A stretch of 12,313 nucleotides of DNA, taken from PXAP01 sp964520585. GTDB taxonomy: Bacteria; Bacteroidota; Bacteroidia; Bacteroidales; PUMT01. Location of the stretch: assembly GCA_964520585.1 (NCBI GenBank), contig CAZFOO010000112.1, positions 1 through 12,313 of the forward strand, written 5' to 3'. The notes beneath the pieces are model-generated. The model did not search any database. It was not told the DNA's origin and worked only from the letters and a program-made list of their open reading frames with translations. Below are positions 1 through 6,664 of the stretch, piece by piece; position 1 is the first letter of the stretch, and every line of letters starts with the position of its first letter. Both the position numbers and the translations under genes were made by a program.

Positions 1-330
1 AACCTTTCATGAAACTCTGAAATCAGCTTGAGGGTGTACTTGGTAGGACGGATACTATCATATTACACTTTCAGTTATTATGCTTACTATGGTATCCACA
101 TCATTTTGGATATGGTTTATTAGACAGTTTCTTTTCCGGCAGTGATGTTAAAAGACTTATCTTTCAAATATAAATTTCAAGTACTTTTGTATTTCCTGAT
201 ATTAATCTAACCTTTTCAATCTCAGAAGGGATTAATACTGTCTCTCCCATGAGCAGTGGAGCATGCTCCACTGCTCATGGAAACAATCTTAACTTTTATC
301 AATGAAAAATAATTATTAATCTTGCATTAA
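1..330. other. AT-rich stretch without a supported gene
   Basis: No reading frame of convincing length or recognisable product was found on either strand. The minus strand of about 1-64 can be read as a short open peptide containing the piece RPTKYTLKLISEF, running off the left edge. It has no start codon and a stop just upstream, so it is at best a relic. The only strong structure is the perfect palindrome at 247-280. The position next to a possible insertion-sequence end suggests scarred intergenic DNA. Confidence 0.5.
247..280. repeat. 34-base perfect palindrome
   Basis: The two 17-base arms (CCATGAGCAGTGGAGCA and its exact reverse complement) meet without a loop at a central GCATGC. The next base pair outward does not match. 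No T-run follows on either side, so a standard intrinsic terminator is unlikely. It could be a recombination or insertion scar, a dimeric protein site, or a cruciform-forming sequence. The perfect symmetry is seen directly. The role is unknown. Confidence 0.85.
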
Positions 331-378
331 AGTGGTACACTTTTCAACTGAAACAGTGGTATACTTTTCAAGTGAAAT
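331..378 (+). repeat. Tandem 24-base repeats, possible IS21-type element end
   Basis: Two adjacent 24-base units start with AGTGGTACACTTTTCAA and AGTGGTATACTTTTCAA and agree at 21 of 24 positions. They are followed directly by TTTACA. Serial repeats of this kind (AGTGGTAYACTTTTCAA...) are typical of the terminal transposase-binding region of IS21-family elements in Bacteroidota. No istA or istB gene is recognisable nearby, so this would be an orphan end. The repeat is seen. The IS21 link rests on recall of the family and is uncertain. Confidence 0.5.
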
Positions 379-627
379 TTACAGAAGATGCCCTCAAAAC
401 TGTATCCTCTTACCTTGACCGGATTAAGGCTTTTACAAAGAGTGGAAAACGAAAAACACTTCAAAGAACGAAAAATAAATTCCGGTTCAAACCACCTATG
501 GGTAAAATCGTTTTATATCATGCTGCTTTTTTAATCTTTTTTTGCTGTTATTCAGCATATTAACTTTAGTGCGAAACATTAGTTTTTTATTAATCTTTTT
601 TCATTGCTTTTCCATTATTTCTTTTTA

Positions 628-650
628 CAATTGCATCATTATTGCAATTG
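628..650. promoter_or_regulatory. Candidate Fur/Zur operator
   Basis: CAATTGCA and TGCAATTG form a perfect 8-base inverted repeat around a 7-base spacer, 23 bases in all, ending 16 bases before the regulator's ATG at 667. Size, AT-richness and dyad symmetry fit a Fur-superfamily operator. The position would allow the regulator to repress its own operon by blocking transcription initiation. Zur rather than Fur binding is inferred from the downstream genes. No clear TAnnTTTG promoter box was found beside it. Confidence 0.55.
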
Positions 651-666
651 AAATGTATTTGCATTT

Positions 667-1080
667 ATGAAGCCTGTTGAAATTTTAAATAACCATAATC
701 TTAAACGAACAAGTTGTCGTGAGGGCATTATCGAAGTCGTAATGATTGCCAAACAAGCTTTATCTGAAAATGAAATCAGAGAACGACTGGTTGGAAACTA
801 TGACCGTACAACTTTTTACCGTTCATTCAAAACACTTGAAGAGCATAAAATAATCCATAAAATTGTTGTAGATAATCAATTGGTCAAGTATGCTCTGGAT
901 AATACAGTAACACATAAAGATGAACATGCGCACTTCTATTGCAATGAGTGTAATACGGTAAAATGCATGGAAAATGTGCCTGTGCAAAAATATCATTTGC
1001 CCGATGGCTATTCTGATGTTGAAACAGAGGTGTTAATCAAGGGCACATGCGCAAATTGTAAAAATCAAGAAAACAATTGA
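667..1080 (+). CDS. Fur-family metal-responsive regulator, probably Zur
   Basis: A 137-residue Fur-superfamily repressor, the usual length. The N-terminal winged helix-turn-helix covers about residues 12-75, with the recognition-helix segment DRTTFYRSFKTLEE at 46-59. The C-terminal part carries the His/Cys metal region: H83, H87, H89, then C92-x2-C95 in HFYCNEC, and a second pair C128-x2-C131 near the end. Paired CxxC motifs hold the structural zinc in this family. It would repress metal-uptake genes when the metal is plentiful. A perfect inverted repeat at 628-650 is a likely autoregulatory site. The gene heads a five-gene plus-strand cluster, and the next gene starts inside its stop codon. 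Zur is favoured over Fur or PerR because of the His-rich partners. The exact metal cannot be read from the sequence. Confidence 0.88.
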   Translation: MKPVEILNNHNLKRTSCREGIIEVVMIAKQALSENEIRERLVGNYDRTTFYRSFKTLEEHKIIHKIVVDNQLVKYALDNTVTHKDEHAHFYCNECNTVKCMENVPVQKYHLPDGYSDVETEVLIKGTCANCKNQENN

Positions 1081-1439
1081 TTAAACTTAGAAAACATATT
1101 GCTTTTTTACTGTTTGGAATTTTCTTTCTTCCCATTATATTCCAATCTGTTCATGTCGTTTGGCACCATTCACATTCTTATAAATGCGAACATAACCTTT
1201 GTTCACAACCAATAACTAAAAAAGATTTACACTCAAATGGTGAAAACGTATCCGAAAAAGAGAAAACATGTCCAATTTGTGAATATCAGTTTTCGATAAA
1301 TGATTTTCCAAAAATTTCCTTTTTTAATCCTGCTATACCAGCAATTGCGTGTAATTATATTGAGATAGCTACACAGCAACAATATAAGCAAGTCTTTTCA
1401 GATAAGACACCAAGAGCACCTCCAGTTCTTATTTCTTAA
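1077..1439 (+). CDS. Small His/Cys-rich membrane-anchored protein, putative metal-locus protein
   Basis: A 120-residue protein of unknown function. The only workable start is TTG at 1077, overlapping the regulator's TGA as TTGA, which implies translational coupling. No in-frame ATG lies near. A hydrophobic segment at about residues 8-25 is a signal anchor or signal peptide. It is followed by a dense group of metal-ligand residues: H26, H30, H31, H33, C37, H39, C42. A CPIC pair (C65, C68) follows, and the C-terminus has a PRAPP motif. This layout (short membrane leader, HxH cluster, CPxC, RAPP tail) resembles small proteins next to TonB receptors in other Bacteroidota and is reminiscent of DUF2946-type proteins. 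An extracytoplasmic role in metal binding or sensing is inferred from composition and operon context only. Confidence 0.75.
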   Translation: MIKLRKHIAFLLFGIFFLPIIFQSVHVVWHHSHSYKCEHNLCSQPITKKDLHSNGENVSEKEKTCPICEYQFSINDFPKISFFNPAIPAIACNYIEIATQQQYKQVFSDKTPRAPPVLIS

Positions 1440-1487
1440 AATAATTTTCCCAAGATTTTCCGTTGTTTTAATCTCAAATTTTTCAAT

Positions 1488-3911
1488 ATGAGCAAATTTT
1501 TCATGCTTTTAATAGGCATGAGTATTTTATATAATTTTTCTTATGCACAAACGCATTATAAAGTTAACGGTACTGTTGTTGATGAAAACAATGAGCCATT
1601 AACAGGAGCCTCCGTATTCCTGTTTCCCGTTAAAAAAGGCACAATAACCAATGTCAGCGGTGATTTTAGTATTAAAAATTTATCAAAAGGCAGATATATC
1701 ATAGAAATATCCTTTGTTGGTTATAAAACTCTTATTGATACAATTGTAATTGACGGAAACAAAAAATTCAAGTTTCAATTAGATGTTTCTGCACTTAGTC
1801 TGCAAGAAGTTGTAGTTACTGATAACTATTCCGAAACACGAAAAAAAGAAGAATCGCTCAATATTGAAATTGTTAATGATGATTACCTGAAACAAAACCT
1901 CGGAGGAAGCCTTATGAGTTCTCTTGAAAGGTTGCCCGGGGTGACCACCATTGATATTGGTTCTGGTCAATCAAAGCCAGTTATCCGGGGGCTTGGTTTT
2001 AACCGTGTTGTAGTGGTTGAAAACAACATCAAACACGAAGCCCAGCAATGGGGAGCTGACCACGGACTTGAAATCGACCAGTATGCTGTTGACAATATCG
2101 AAGTTATAAAAGGACCGGCATCGTTCATGTATGGTTCCGATGCCATAGGCGGAATCATTGATATGAAAACCAAGAAAATCCCTACTGAAAATTCGTATGG
2201 GGGAACAATCGACCTAACAGGTAAAACAAATAATGATTTTTTGGGTGCTTCAGTATCCTTGTATGGGAGGGAAAAGTGGTTCTTTGCCGATGTTAGGGCA
2301 ACATTGCTTGGTTATGGCGATTATAAAGTCACAACCGACAGTATTGACATTTACTCATACCGTGCTGCATTGCATAAAAACCATTTACGCAATACAGCTG
2401 GCAAAGAACAAAACCTGCATTTTTCGTTTGGGATAATTCAAAAGCGGTTTCAAAGTAAATTTTATCTGAGTAACGTGAATAGTAAAAGCGGTTTTTTTGC
2501 AAATGCACATGGCTTAGAGCCACGCAATGTAGATACGAACTTGCATGATAAATCAAACAGGGATATTCAATATCCTTATCAAACAGTCAACCATTTTAAA
2601 ATTATAAATAGCAGTTTCTATCGCTGGGAGAAATTGAAACTTGAATTTGATTTGGGCTTTCAACGCAATTTCAGGCAGGAATGGAGCCAATATGTACAAC
2701 ATGGCTATATGCCTGCTGTATTTCCCGAATCATTGGGTTTTAATCCCGACCTCGAAAGACAATTTCAGAAACAGGTGTATTCCGGAAATGTGAAATCCCA
2801 TTATCAATTATCAAACAGAACTCAACTGAAATTAGGGCTAAACAGCGAATTTCAGGACAATCAAATTGATGGCAGGGGATTTATTATTCCTGCATACAAG
2901 CAATTTATTTTGGGTGGTTTTGTTTTTGGCAAAAACAACATTTCTGATAAAAGCTTAATTCAGGTTGGCATCCGGTATGATTATGGAAATATTGTTACAT
3001 CAGAATACTATGATTGGTTTAAGTCGCCAATTGTTGATAGTGGTGATACAATTATGCAATACTTGCAAAGAGCAGCGCATCTTAACCGTAATTTTTCAAA
3101 TTTTACCTGGTCAGTAGGGTATAATTACAACCCCGGAAAATGGTCGTATAAATTCAATATTGGCAAAAGTTTCCGAATACCTATTGCCAAAGAATTAGCT
3201 GCAAATGGTGTCAACTACCATCATTTCAGTTACGAAGTGGGCAATACTGATTTATCTCCTGAAATATCCTATCAGCTTGATGCAGGAATAGAATATAGCA
3301 CCAAAAGGTTTGCGATTGGAACAACTCCATTTCTGAATTACTTTTCAAATTATATCTATTTAAATCCGAGCTCAGAGCATGATAGGCTATATGGTAATGG
3401 CAATCAAGTATTTTATTATACCCAAAGCCAGGTTTTAAGATACGGGGCCGAGTTGCATGCACATTATGAACTGTTCAAATCACTGCAATTGGGCATTATT
3501 GGGGAATACGTGTATTCCGAGCAGCTATCAGGCGAAAAGAAAGGTTTTACCTTACCTTTTTCACCACCACCTTCGGGTATTTTCAATATAAAATATAAAA
3601 AGCAAAAAATGAAGTTTGTTGAAAATGCTTATTTGTCCATTGATTACAGGATTACAGCACCTCAAAATAATATAGTCCCGCCGGAAGAAACAACTAATGG
3701 ATATCAAGTTGTCAATTTAGGGTTGGGAGGCGAGATTGTTTTTAATAATCAGCGAATAAACATTTCCATGCAGGTACAAAACCTGTTTAACACCAAATTT
3801 TTTAATCACACCGGCTATTACAGGCTGATTAATGTTCCTGAGCCGGGTAGAAATTTTATTGTCAATATTTCAATGCCTTTTTCAGGAAAAATGAAACAAA
3901 AAGTAAATTAA
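1488..3911 (+). CDS. TonB-dependent outer-membrane receptor, probable zinc importer
   Basis: An 807-residue TonB-dependent receptor. Residues 1-20 are a signal peptide ending SYA before Q21. Residues about 24-105 form a carboxypeptidase-regulatory-like beta domain (VNGTVVDENNEPLTGASV) typical of Bacteroidota receptors. The plug follows at about 115-235, with LPGVTTIDIGSGQSKPVIRG and the plug motif VDNIEVIKGPASFMYGSDAIGG. The rest is the beta-barrel, closing with RNFIVNISMPF plus a short charged tail. Likely extracellular segments carry histidines (ANAHGLEP, NLHDK, NYHHF, SEHDR). The gene lies 48 bases after the small His/Cys protein and 25 before the first lipoprotein, so it is probably co-transcribed and controlled by the Fur/Zur regulator. 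Zinc as substrate is inferred from context and is ZnuD-like in logic. A siderophore or another metal cannot be excluded. The gene is complete. Confidence 0.88.
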   Translation: MSKFFMLLIGMSILYNFSYAQTHYKVNGTVVDENNEPLTGASVFLFPVKKGTITNVSGDFSIKNLSKGRYIIEISFVGYKTLIDTIVIDGNKKFKFQLDVSALSLQEVVVTDNYSETRKKEESLNIEIVNDDYLKQNLGGSLMSSLERLPGVTTIDIGSGQSKPVIRGLGFNRVVVVENNIKHEAQQWGADHGLEIDQYAVDNIEVIKGPASFMYGSDAIGGIIDMKTKKIPTENSYGGTIDLTGKTNNDFLGASVSLYGREKWFFADVRATLLGYGDYKVTTDSIDIYSYRAALHKNHLRNTAGKEQNLHFSFGIIQKRFQSKFYLSNVNSKSGFFANAHGLEPRNVDTNLHDKSNRDIQYPYQTVNHFKIINSSFYRWEKLKLEFDLGFQRNFRQEWSQYVQHGYMPAVFPESLGFNPDLERQFQKQVYSGNVKSHYQLSNRTQLKLGLNSEFQDNQIDGRGFIIPAYKQFILGGFVFGKNNISDKSLIQVGIRYDYGNIVTSEYYDWFKSPIVDSGDTIMQYLQRAAHLNRNFSNFTWSVGYNYNPGKWSYKFNIGKSFRIPIAKELAANGVNYHHFSYEVGNTDLSPEISYQLDAGIEYSTKRFAIGTTPFLNYFSNYIYLNPSSEHDRLYGNGNQVFYYTQSQVLRYGAELHAHYELFKSLQLGIIGEYVYSEQLSGEKKGFTLPFSPPPSGIFNIKYKKQKMKFVENAYLSIDYRITAPQNNIVPPEETTNGYQVVNLGLGGEIVFNNQRINISMQVQNLFNTKFFNHTGYYRLINVPEPGRNFIVNISMPFSGKMKQKVN

Positions 3912-3936
3912 GTATAAACATTTAAATTTTAAAATA

Positions 3937-4788
3937 ATGAACACAAGAGTCTTTTTGATTGCAATTGTTTTCGCAGCAGGGTCATTTTGCACTTCATGTG
4001 AAAAAGATGATGAAACCAACCCAAAACCAGTTATAACATTATCTGAATTGGGTTACGAAAACAGCAAAATCGGTTACGCAGGAACCGATTTACACATTGA
4101 GGCAGAAATTGTTGCCGAAGGAAAGATAGATAAAGTTACCGTTGAAATCCACCCTGAGGGCGAACATGAAGAAAAAAGTTCTTCAGCTACTCTAAATGAA
4201 GGCGAATGGGAAGTCGATACTACATTCACAGAATTTTCTGGTTTAAAGAACACTACTTTTCATAAACATATTGATATACCAGTAAATGTAGAAGTGGGGC
4301 ATTATCATTTCCATTTTATAGTAACCGATATGGATGGTCAACAAACAACAATTGAAGAAGAACTTGAAATTCAACAACCAGACGATGCCATTGCCCCTGA
4401 AATCTCCATTTCCAATGCACCAACAAATAATCAGGAATTTAACAATGGTGAAACCATTAGTATTTCTGGATCTGTTAGCGATGACAAAGCATTAGGGGGC
4501 ATGTATATCGGCTTGGTTCGCACAGACCAAAATTTAACTGATGCAGAAGTAAATGCGACAAATACGATTACCCTCTTGCATACACATGAATTTGACAGTC
4601 ATACAGCACACAATTTTTCTGCAAGTATTAATGTAGGTGCTGCAAAAGACAATAACATTACCCCCAAAGATATTACTGGCGATATCGCATGGCAATCAGC
4701 TAACTATTACATTGTCGTAAAATGTAAAGATGCATTTGGGGGCAATTGGACTTTTTCAAGTCATTATCCTATAGTTATAAATTATTGA
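3937..4788 (+). CDS. DUF4625-type lipoprotein, His-rich, two beta domains
   Basis: A 283-residue lipoprotein. The leader ends at C21 (FCTSC), and the tail CEKDDE right after the lipidated Cys matches the charged signal linked with export of lipoproteins to the cell surface in Bacteroidota. Residues about 30-146 look like DUF4625 (PVITLSELGYENSK, DLHIEAEIVAEGKI). Residues about 153-283 form a second Ig-like domain of similar type (APEISISNAPTNNQEF). Histidines cluster at H72/H77, H109/H111, H122/H124/H126 (GHYHFHF) and H215/H217/H222/H225. This suggests metal coordination in both domains. It directly follows the TonB receptor gene, the usual place for a substrate-capturing partner. Domain name from recall of the family; metal capture is inferred. 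The lipobox has Cys at -3, which is unusual but tolerable. Confidence 0.82.
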   Translation: MNTRVFLIAIVFAAGSFCTSCEKDDETNPKPVITLSELGYENSKIGYAGTDLHIEAEIVAEGKIDKVTVEIHPEGEHEEKSSSATLNEGEWEVDTTFTEFSGLKNTTFHKHIDIPVNVEVGHYHFHFIVTDMDGQQTTIEEELEIQQPDDAIAPEISISNAPTNNQEFNNGETISISGSVSDDKALGGMYIGLVRTDQNLTDAEVNATNTITLLHTHEFDSHTAHNFSASINVGAAKDNNITPKDITGDIAWQSANYYIVVKCKDAFGGNWTFSSHYPIVINY

Positions 4789-4838
4789 TTTGAATTTGGG
4801 AAGGTGTTTTTATAAGGCCTGCCCTTAATTTTTATGGT

Positions 4839-5327
4839 ATGAAAAATTACAAAATAATTATTCCGTTTTTATTGCTCATATTTTTCAATTCCTGCGAAAA
4901 AGAAGACGAAATTGATAAAGTGAAGCCAGTAATTGACTTGAGCATTCAAAATGCATTCCCTGTGAATTGTGACACTTTATATTTTGGAGAATCATTTGAG
5001 CTAAAAGTTTTGTTCACTGATAATGCTGAGTTAGGTTCATATAGTATCGATATTCATAATAATTTCGACCATCATTCGCACACTACCGAAGTATCAGAAT
5101 GTAGTCTTGCCCCAATCAAAGACCCGGTAAATCCATTTTTATTTATCGAGGATTATAACATTCCTGCTGGTCAATCTGCTTACCAAACAAATATGTCAAT
5201 TTCAATTCCTTCTGGTAATGGAAATGGTGATTATGATGAAGGCGACTATCATTTTTTTATAAGGCTTACCGATAAGGAAGGCTGGTCGTCCCAAAAGGGT
5301 TTAAGTATTAAAATGCTTTATCGCTAG
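4839..5327 (+). CDS. Second DUF4625-like lipoprotein
   Basis: A 162-residue lipoprotein, roughly one domain long. The signal peptide ends at C19 (FFNSC), followed by EKEDE, again a surface-export-like acidic/lysine tail. The single beta domain begins VKPVIDLSIQNAFP, parallel to PKPVITLSELGYEN in the previous gene, so the two are probably paralogues. Histidines are grouped in DIHNNFDHHSHTT (H73, H78, H79, H81), with H138 in DYHFF. Two further cysteines, C44 and C88, could form a disulphide. An ATG six bases upstream runs into TGA at once, so 4839 is the start. It is the last gene of the proposed metal-uptake operon, 50 bases after its neighbour, and is followed by a large hairpin. A role as accessory metal-binding surface protein is inferred. 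Confidence 0.78.
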   Translation: MKNYKIIIPFLLLIFFNSCEKEDEIDKVKPVIDLSIQNAFPVNCDTLYFGESFELKVLFTDNAELGSYSIDIHNNFDHHSHTTEVSECSLAPIKDPVNPFLFIEDYNIPAGQSAYQTNMSISIPSGNGNGDYDEGDYHFFIRLTDKEGWSSQKGLSIKMLYR

Positions 5328-5338
5328 AATCAGGCTGC

Positions 5339-5440
5339 GCCCAGGCAAAAAAAGCATGTGTGTGGCTGTGAAGGGACGATTATAGGGAAGGGCAGCCACA
5401 CTCTTGCTTTGTGGGCTGGCTTTTCTTTTTTCGTTTTTTC
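5339..5440 (+). terminator. Long hairpin plus T-runs after the metal operon
   Basis: GTGTGGCTG (5360-5368) pairs perfectly with CAGCCACAC (5393-5401). AAAGCA (5351-5356) pairs with TGCTTT (5405-5410) across a 3x3 internal loop, and GCCCA (5339-5343) with TGGGC (5412-5416). T-rich runs follow at 5421-5440. It lies 12 bases after the last operon stop codon. Size and a 24-base loop are large for a plain intrinsic terminator, so it may also be a mobile structured repeat used as one. Confidence 0.5.
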
Positions 5441-5479
5441 AATGCAGCATATTCAATATACGGTCGTTTTTTCGGCTTG

Positions 5480-5600
5480 CACACAACGCCGCGCTAAACG
5501 AAGTTCCGCACTGAGGGCGAAGGCTGCCGAGCTTGCTCGAGCAGACAGTAAAGCCCGCAAGGGCGGCACCAAATTGCGTTTAGCGACTTGTTCGGGCACG
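5480..5600. repeat. GC-rich structured element, attC-like
   Basis: An outer stem pairs CGCTAAACG (5492-5500) perfectly with CGTTTAGCG (5577-5585). It continues inward as AAGTT (5501-5505) against AAATT (5571-5575) with one mismatch and a single unpaired G at 5576. Outside the stem, AAC (5485-5487) and GTT (5590-5592) sit at matching 4-base distances, like the R boxes of an integron attC site. Inside are two small hairpins: CTGC/GCAG with GAG-CTTG-CTC (5524-5544), and GCCC-GCAA-GGGC (5553-5564), with CTTG and GNRA-type tetraloops. The GC share is far above the flanks. The R boxes do not match the full attC consensus, so cassette recombination is a hypothesis. A structured RNA or a dispersed repeat is also possible. 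Confidence 0.6.
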
Positions 5601-5682
5601 TTTTGATTCAATATCCAGCTAAAGCTGATTAATTGTATAAAGATAATAAGTAATTTGGTTTAGCTTGTTATCACAAGTAGCA

Positions 5683-6006
5683 TTATTTGTCTTCGAGTTT
5701 CTTTTTAAGGGGTGAAAGATCTTCCTTTATTGTCTTCCAAATAACAGCAGTATCAACTCCGATATAATCATGAATTAATTTATCTCGCATTCCTGACATA
5801 GCTTTCCATGGCACTTCAAAATGTACCTGTTTGTAATCGTCAGAAACTTTCTTGGTTGCTTCGCCAATAATTTCGAAATTCCTGATTACGGCATCCTGCA
5901 CCATTTTATTGTCTGAAAAGTCCTGCACTGAAAGGCCTTTAGTATACTCAAAAATGTTATTAATGGACTGGAGGATATGATCAATATAAAGGGAGTCATC
6001 TTTCAT
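5683..6006 (-). CDS. hepT: HepT-like ribonuclease toxin of an MntA/HepT system
   Basis: A 107-residue all-helical HEPN-domain protein (former DUF86). The catalytic RX4HXY motif is intact at R74, H79 and Y81 (RDKLIHDY), with the upstream family signature VIRNFEIIGEATKK at 40-53. HepT proteins are HEPN RNases neutralised when the partner MntA transfers AMP to the Tyr of this motif. The ATG overlaps the stop of the upstream antitoxin gene by one base (TAATG), so the pair is translationally coupled. Length and motif are normal and the gene appears functional. Family assignment is firm. The RNA target is unknown. Confidence 0.9.
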   Translation of the reverse strand: MKDDSLYIDHILQSINNIFEYTKGLSVQDFSDNKMVQDAVIRNFEIIGEATKKVSDDYKQVHFEVPWKAMSGMRDKLIHDYIGVDTAVIWKTIKEDLSPLKKKLEDK

Positions 6007-6278
6007 TACTCAAAGATTATTTTCAAGTCTTTTTGTATATACTTTTTGAGCTTTTTATTTGTTAATGCCCCTTCGGTAACCAGGTCGACTTTAACTCCCA
6101 GTTTTTCTGATAATTCATTTTCGAGGTTTATCAATTGCAGAAGAGTAATGCCATTCTTGAATCTGACAAGTATATCGAGGTCGCTTTCAGGTGTATTCTC
6201 TTCTCTGGCATACGACCCGAATATACCTATCCTCTCAGGGTAAAATTCCTTGAGGGTCGAAATAATTATGTTATTCAT
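6006..6278 (-). CDS. mntA: MntA-like minimal nucleotidyltransferase antitoxin
   Basis: A 90-residue nucleotidyltransferase of the MNT type. The catalytic GSX10DXD motif is complete: GSYAREENTPESDLD, with G21, S22, D33 and D35 when the ATG at 6278 is used. A third acidic residue is D65 in VKVDLV. An in-frame TTG four codons upstream (6290) could add four residues, but the ATG is preferred as the stronger start. MntA antitoxins AMPylate the HEPN toxin encoded just downstream, and that toxin overlaps here by one base. Antitoxin-first order is normal for this family. A promoter-like box and a perfect inverted repeat lie 27-53 bases upstream of the ATG, suggesting autoregulation. Confidence 0.9.
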   Translation of the reverse strand: MNNIIISTLKEFYPERIGIFGSYAREENTPESDLDILVRFKNGITLLQLINLENELSEKLGVKVDLVTEGALTNKKLKKYIQKDLKIIFE

Positions 6279-6305
6279 ATTCTGAGTCAATTGCCTGCTT
6301 TTTTA

Positions 6306-6313
6306 CAAATATA
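6306..6313 (-). promoter_or_regulatory. Bacteroidota-type -7 box for mntA-hepT
   Basis: On the minus strand the sequence reads TATATTTG, matching the TAnnTTTG -7 consensus of Bacteroidota primary sigma promoters. It lies 27 bases before the ATG at 6278. No TTTG-like -33 element sits at the expected distance, so strength is uncertain. Confidence 0.4.
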
Positions 6314-6331
6314 CGAATTTCTGGTTCGTAT
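6311..6331. promoter_or_regulatory. Perfect inverted repeat at the mntA promoter
   Basis: ATACGAA and TTCGTAT form 7-base arms around the 7-base spacer TTTCTGG. The repeat overlaps the edge of the -7 box at 6306-6313, the position of a repressor operator. The toxin-antitoxin complex or another dimeric regulator could bind here. The symmetry is seen; the role is inferred. Confidence 0.45.
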
Positions 6332-6391
6332 TTTTTATGCTATTTATGATAACTTGTTTATAGGTTGGAAAAAGGTAATTATACATCTGAT

Positions 6392-6664
6392 TCAGTTGTG
6401 TGTGGGTGGAGGTTTGGTTTGCTTATAACCTTTCATCCTTAAATATATTATAATTATATAAATCATCAAATGGTGATTTGATTTTAAGAAGGCTGTTTTG
6501 GAAACGTGGGTATATATTACAGTTGTTCTGCTGTTTTTATGGCCAAGAAGTTCCAGGATAAACCGCAAATCTGTTCCAGCCTCAAGCAAATGATTATCAT
6601 AACTATGCCTCAGCCAATGGAGGGGTTTCGGGTATTTTGTTCTTTTTGTAATTTCTCCATATGA
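6392..6664 (-). pseudogene. Tyrosine recombinase, C-terminal catalytic remnant
   Basis: The open frame from 6664 encodes about 90 residues with the C-terminal half of a XerC/D-like integrase: HWLRH (box II His and Arg), then LEAGTDLRFILELLGHKNS, then TTVIYTHVS with the Tyr nucleophile. A TAG stop at 6665-6667 ends the frame upstream. Related-looking sequence (a piece reading MIYLNRDRNSHMEKL) continues at about 6620-6700 in another frame, as if a frameshift split the gene. The N-terminal core-binding domain and the first catalytic Arg are absent. After VSKTAFLKS the sequence becomes Ile/Tyr-rich and unlike the family. A dead integrase beside the toxin-antitoxin pair points to a degraded mobile islet. 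Confidence 0.75.

Noticed and set aside
1..64. Minus-strand peptide containing RPTKYTLKLISEF
   Set aside because: Too short, no start codon, stop just upstream, and no family that I can name; mentioned only as a possible relic.
331..378. CRISPR array
   Set aside because: Only two units, directly adjacent, with no spacers and no cas genes.
372..563. Open frame of 63 codons starting inside the tandem repeat
   Set aside because: Its start overlaps the 24-base repeat unit, the product has no recognisable motif, and the end is just a T-rich hydrophobic run.
5358..5606. Open frame across the hairpin and the GC-rich element
   Set aside because: The Ala/Arg/Lys-rich product (ALRAKAAELARADSKARK) follows from the GC-rich inverted repeats; the DNA is better explained as two structured elements.
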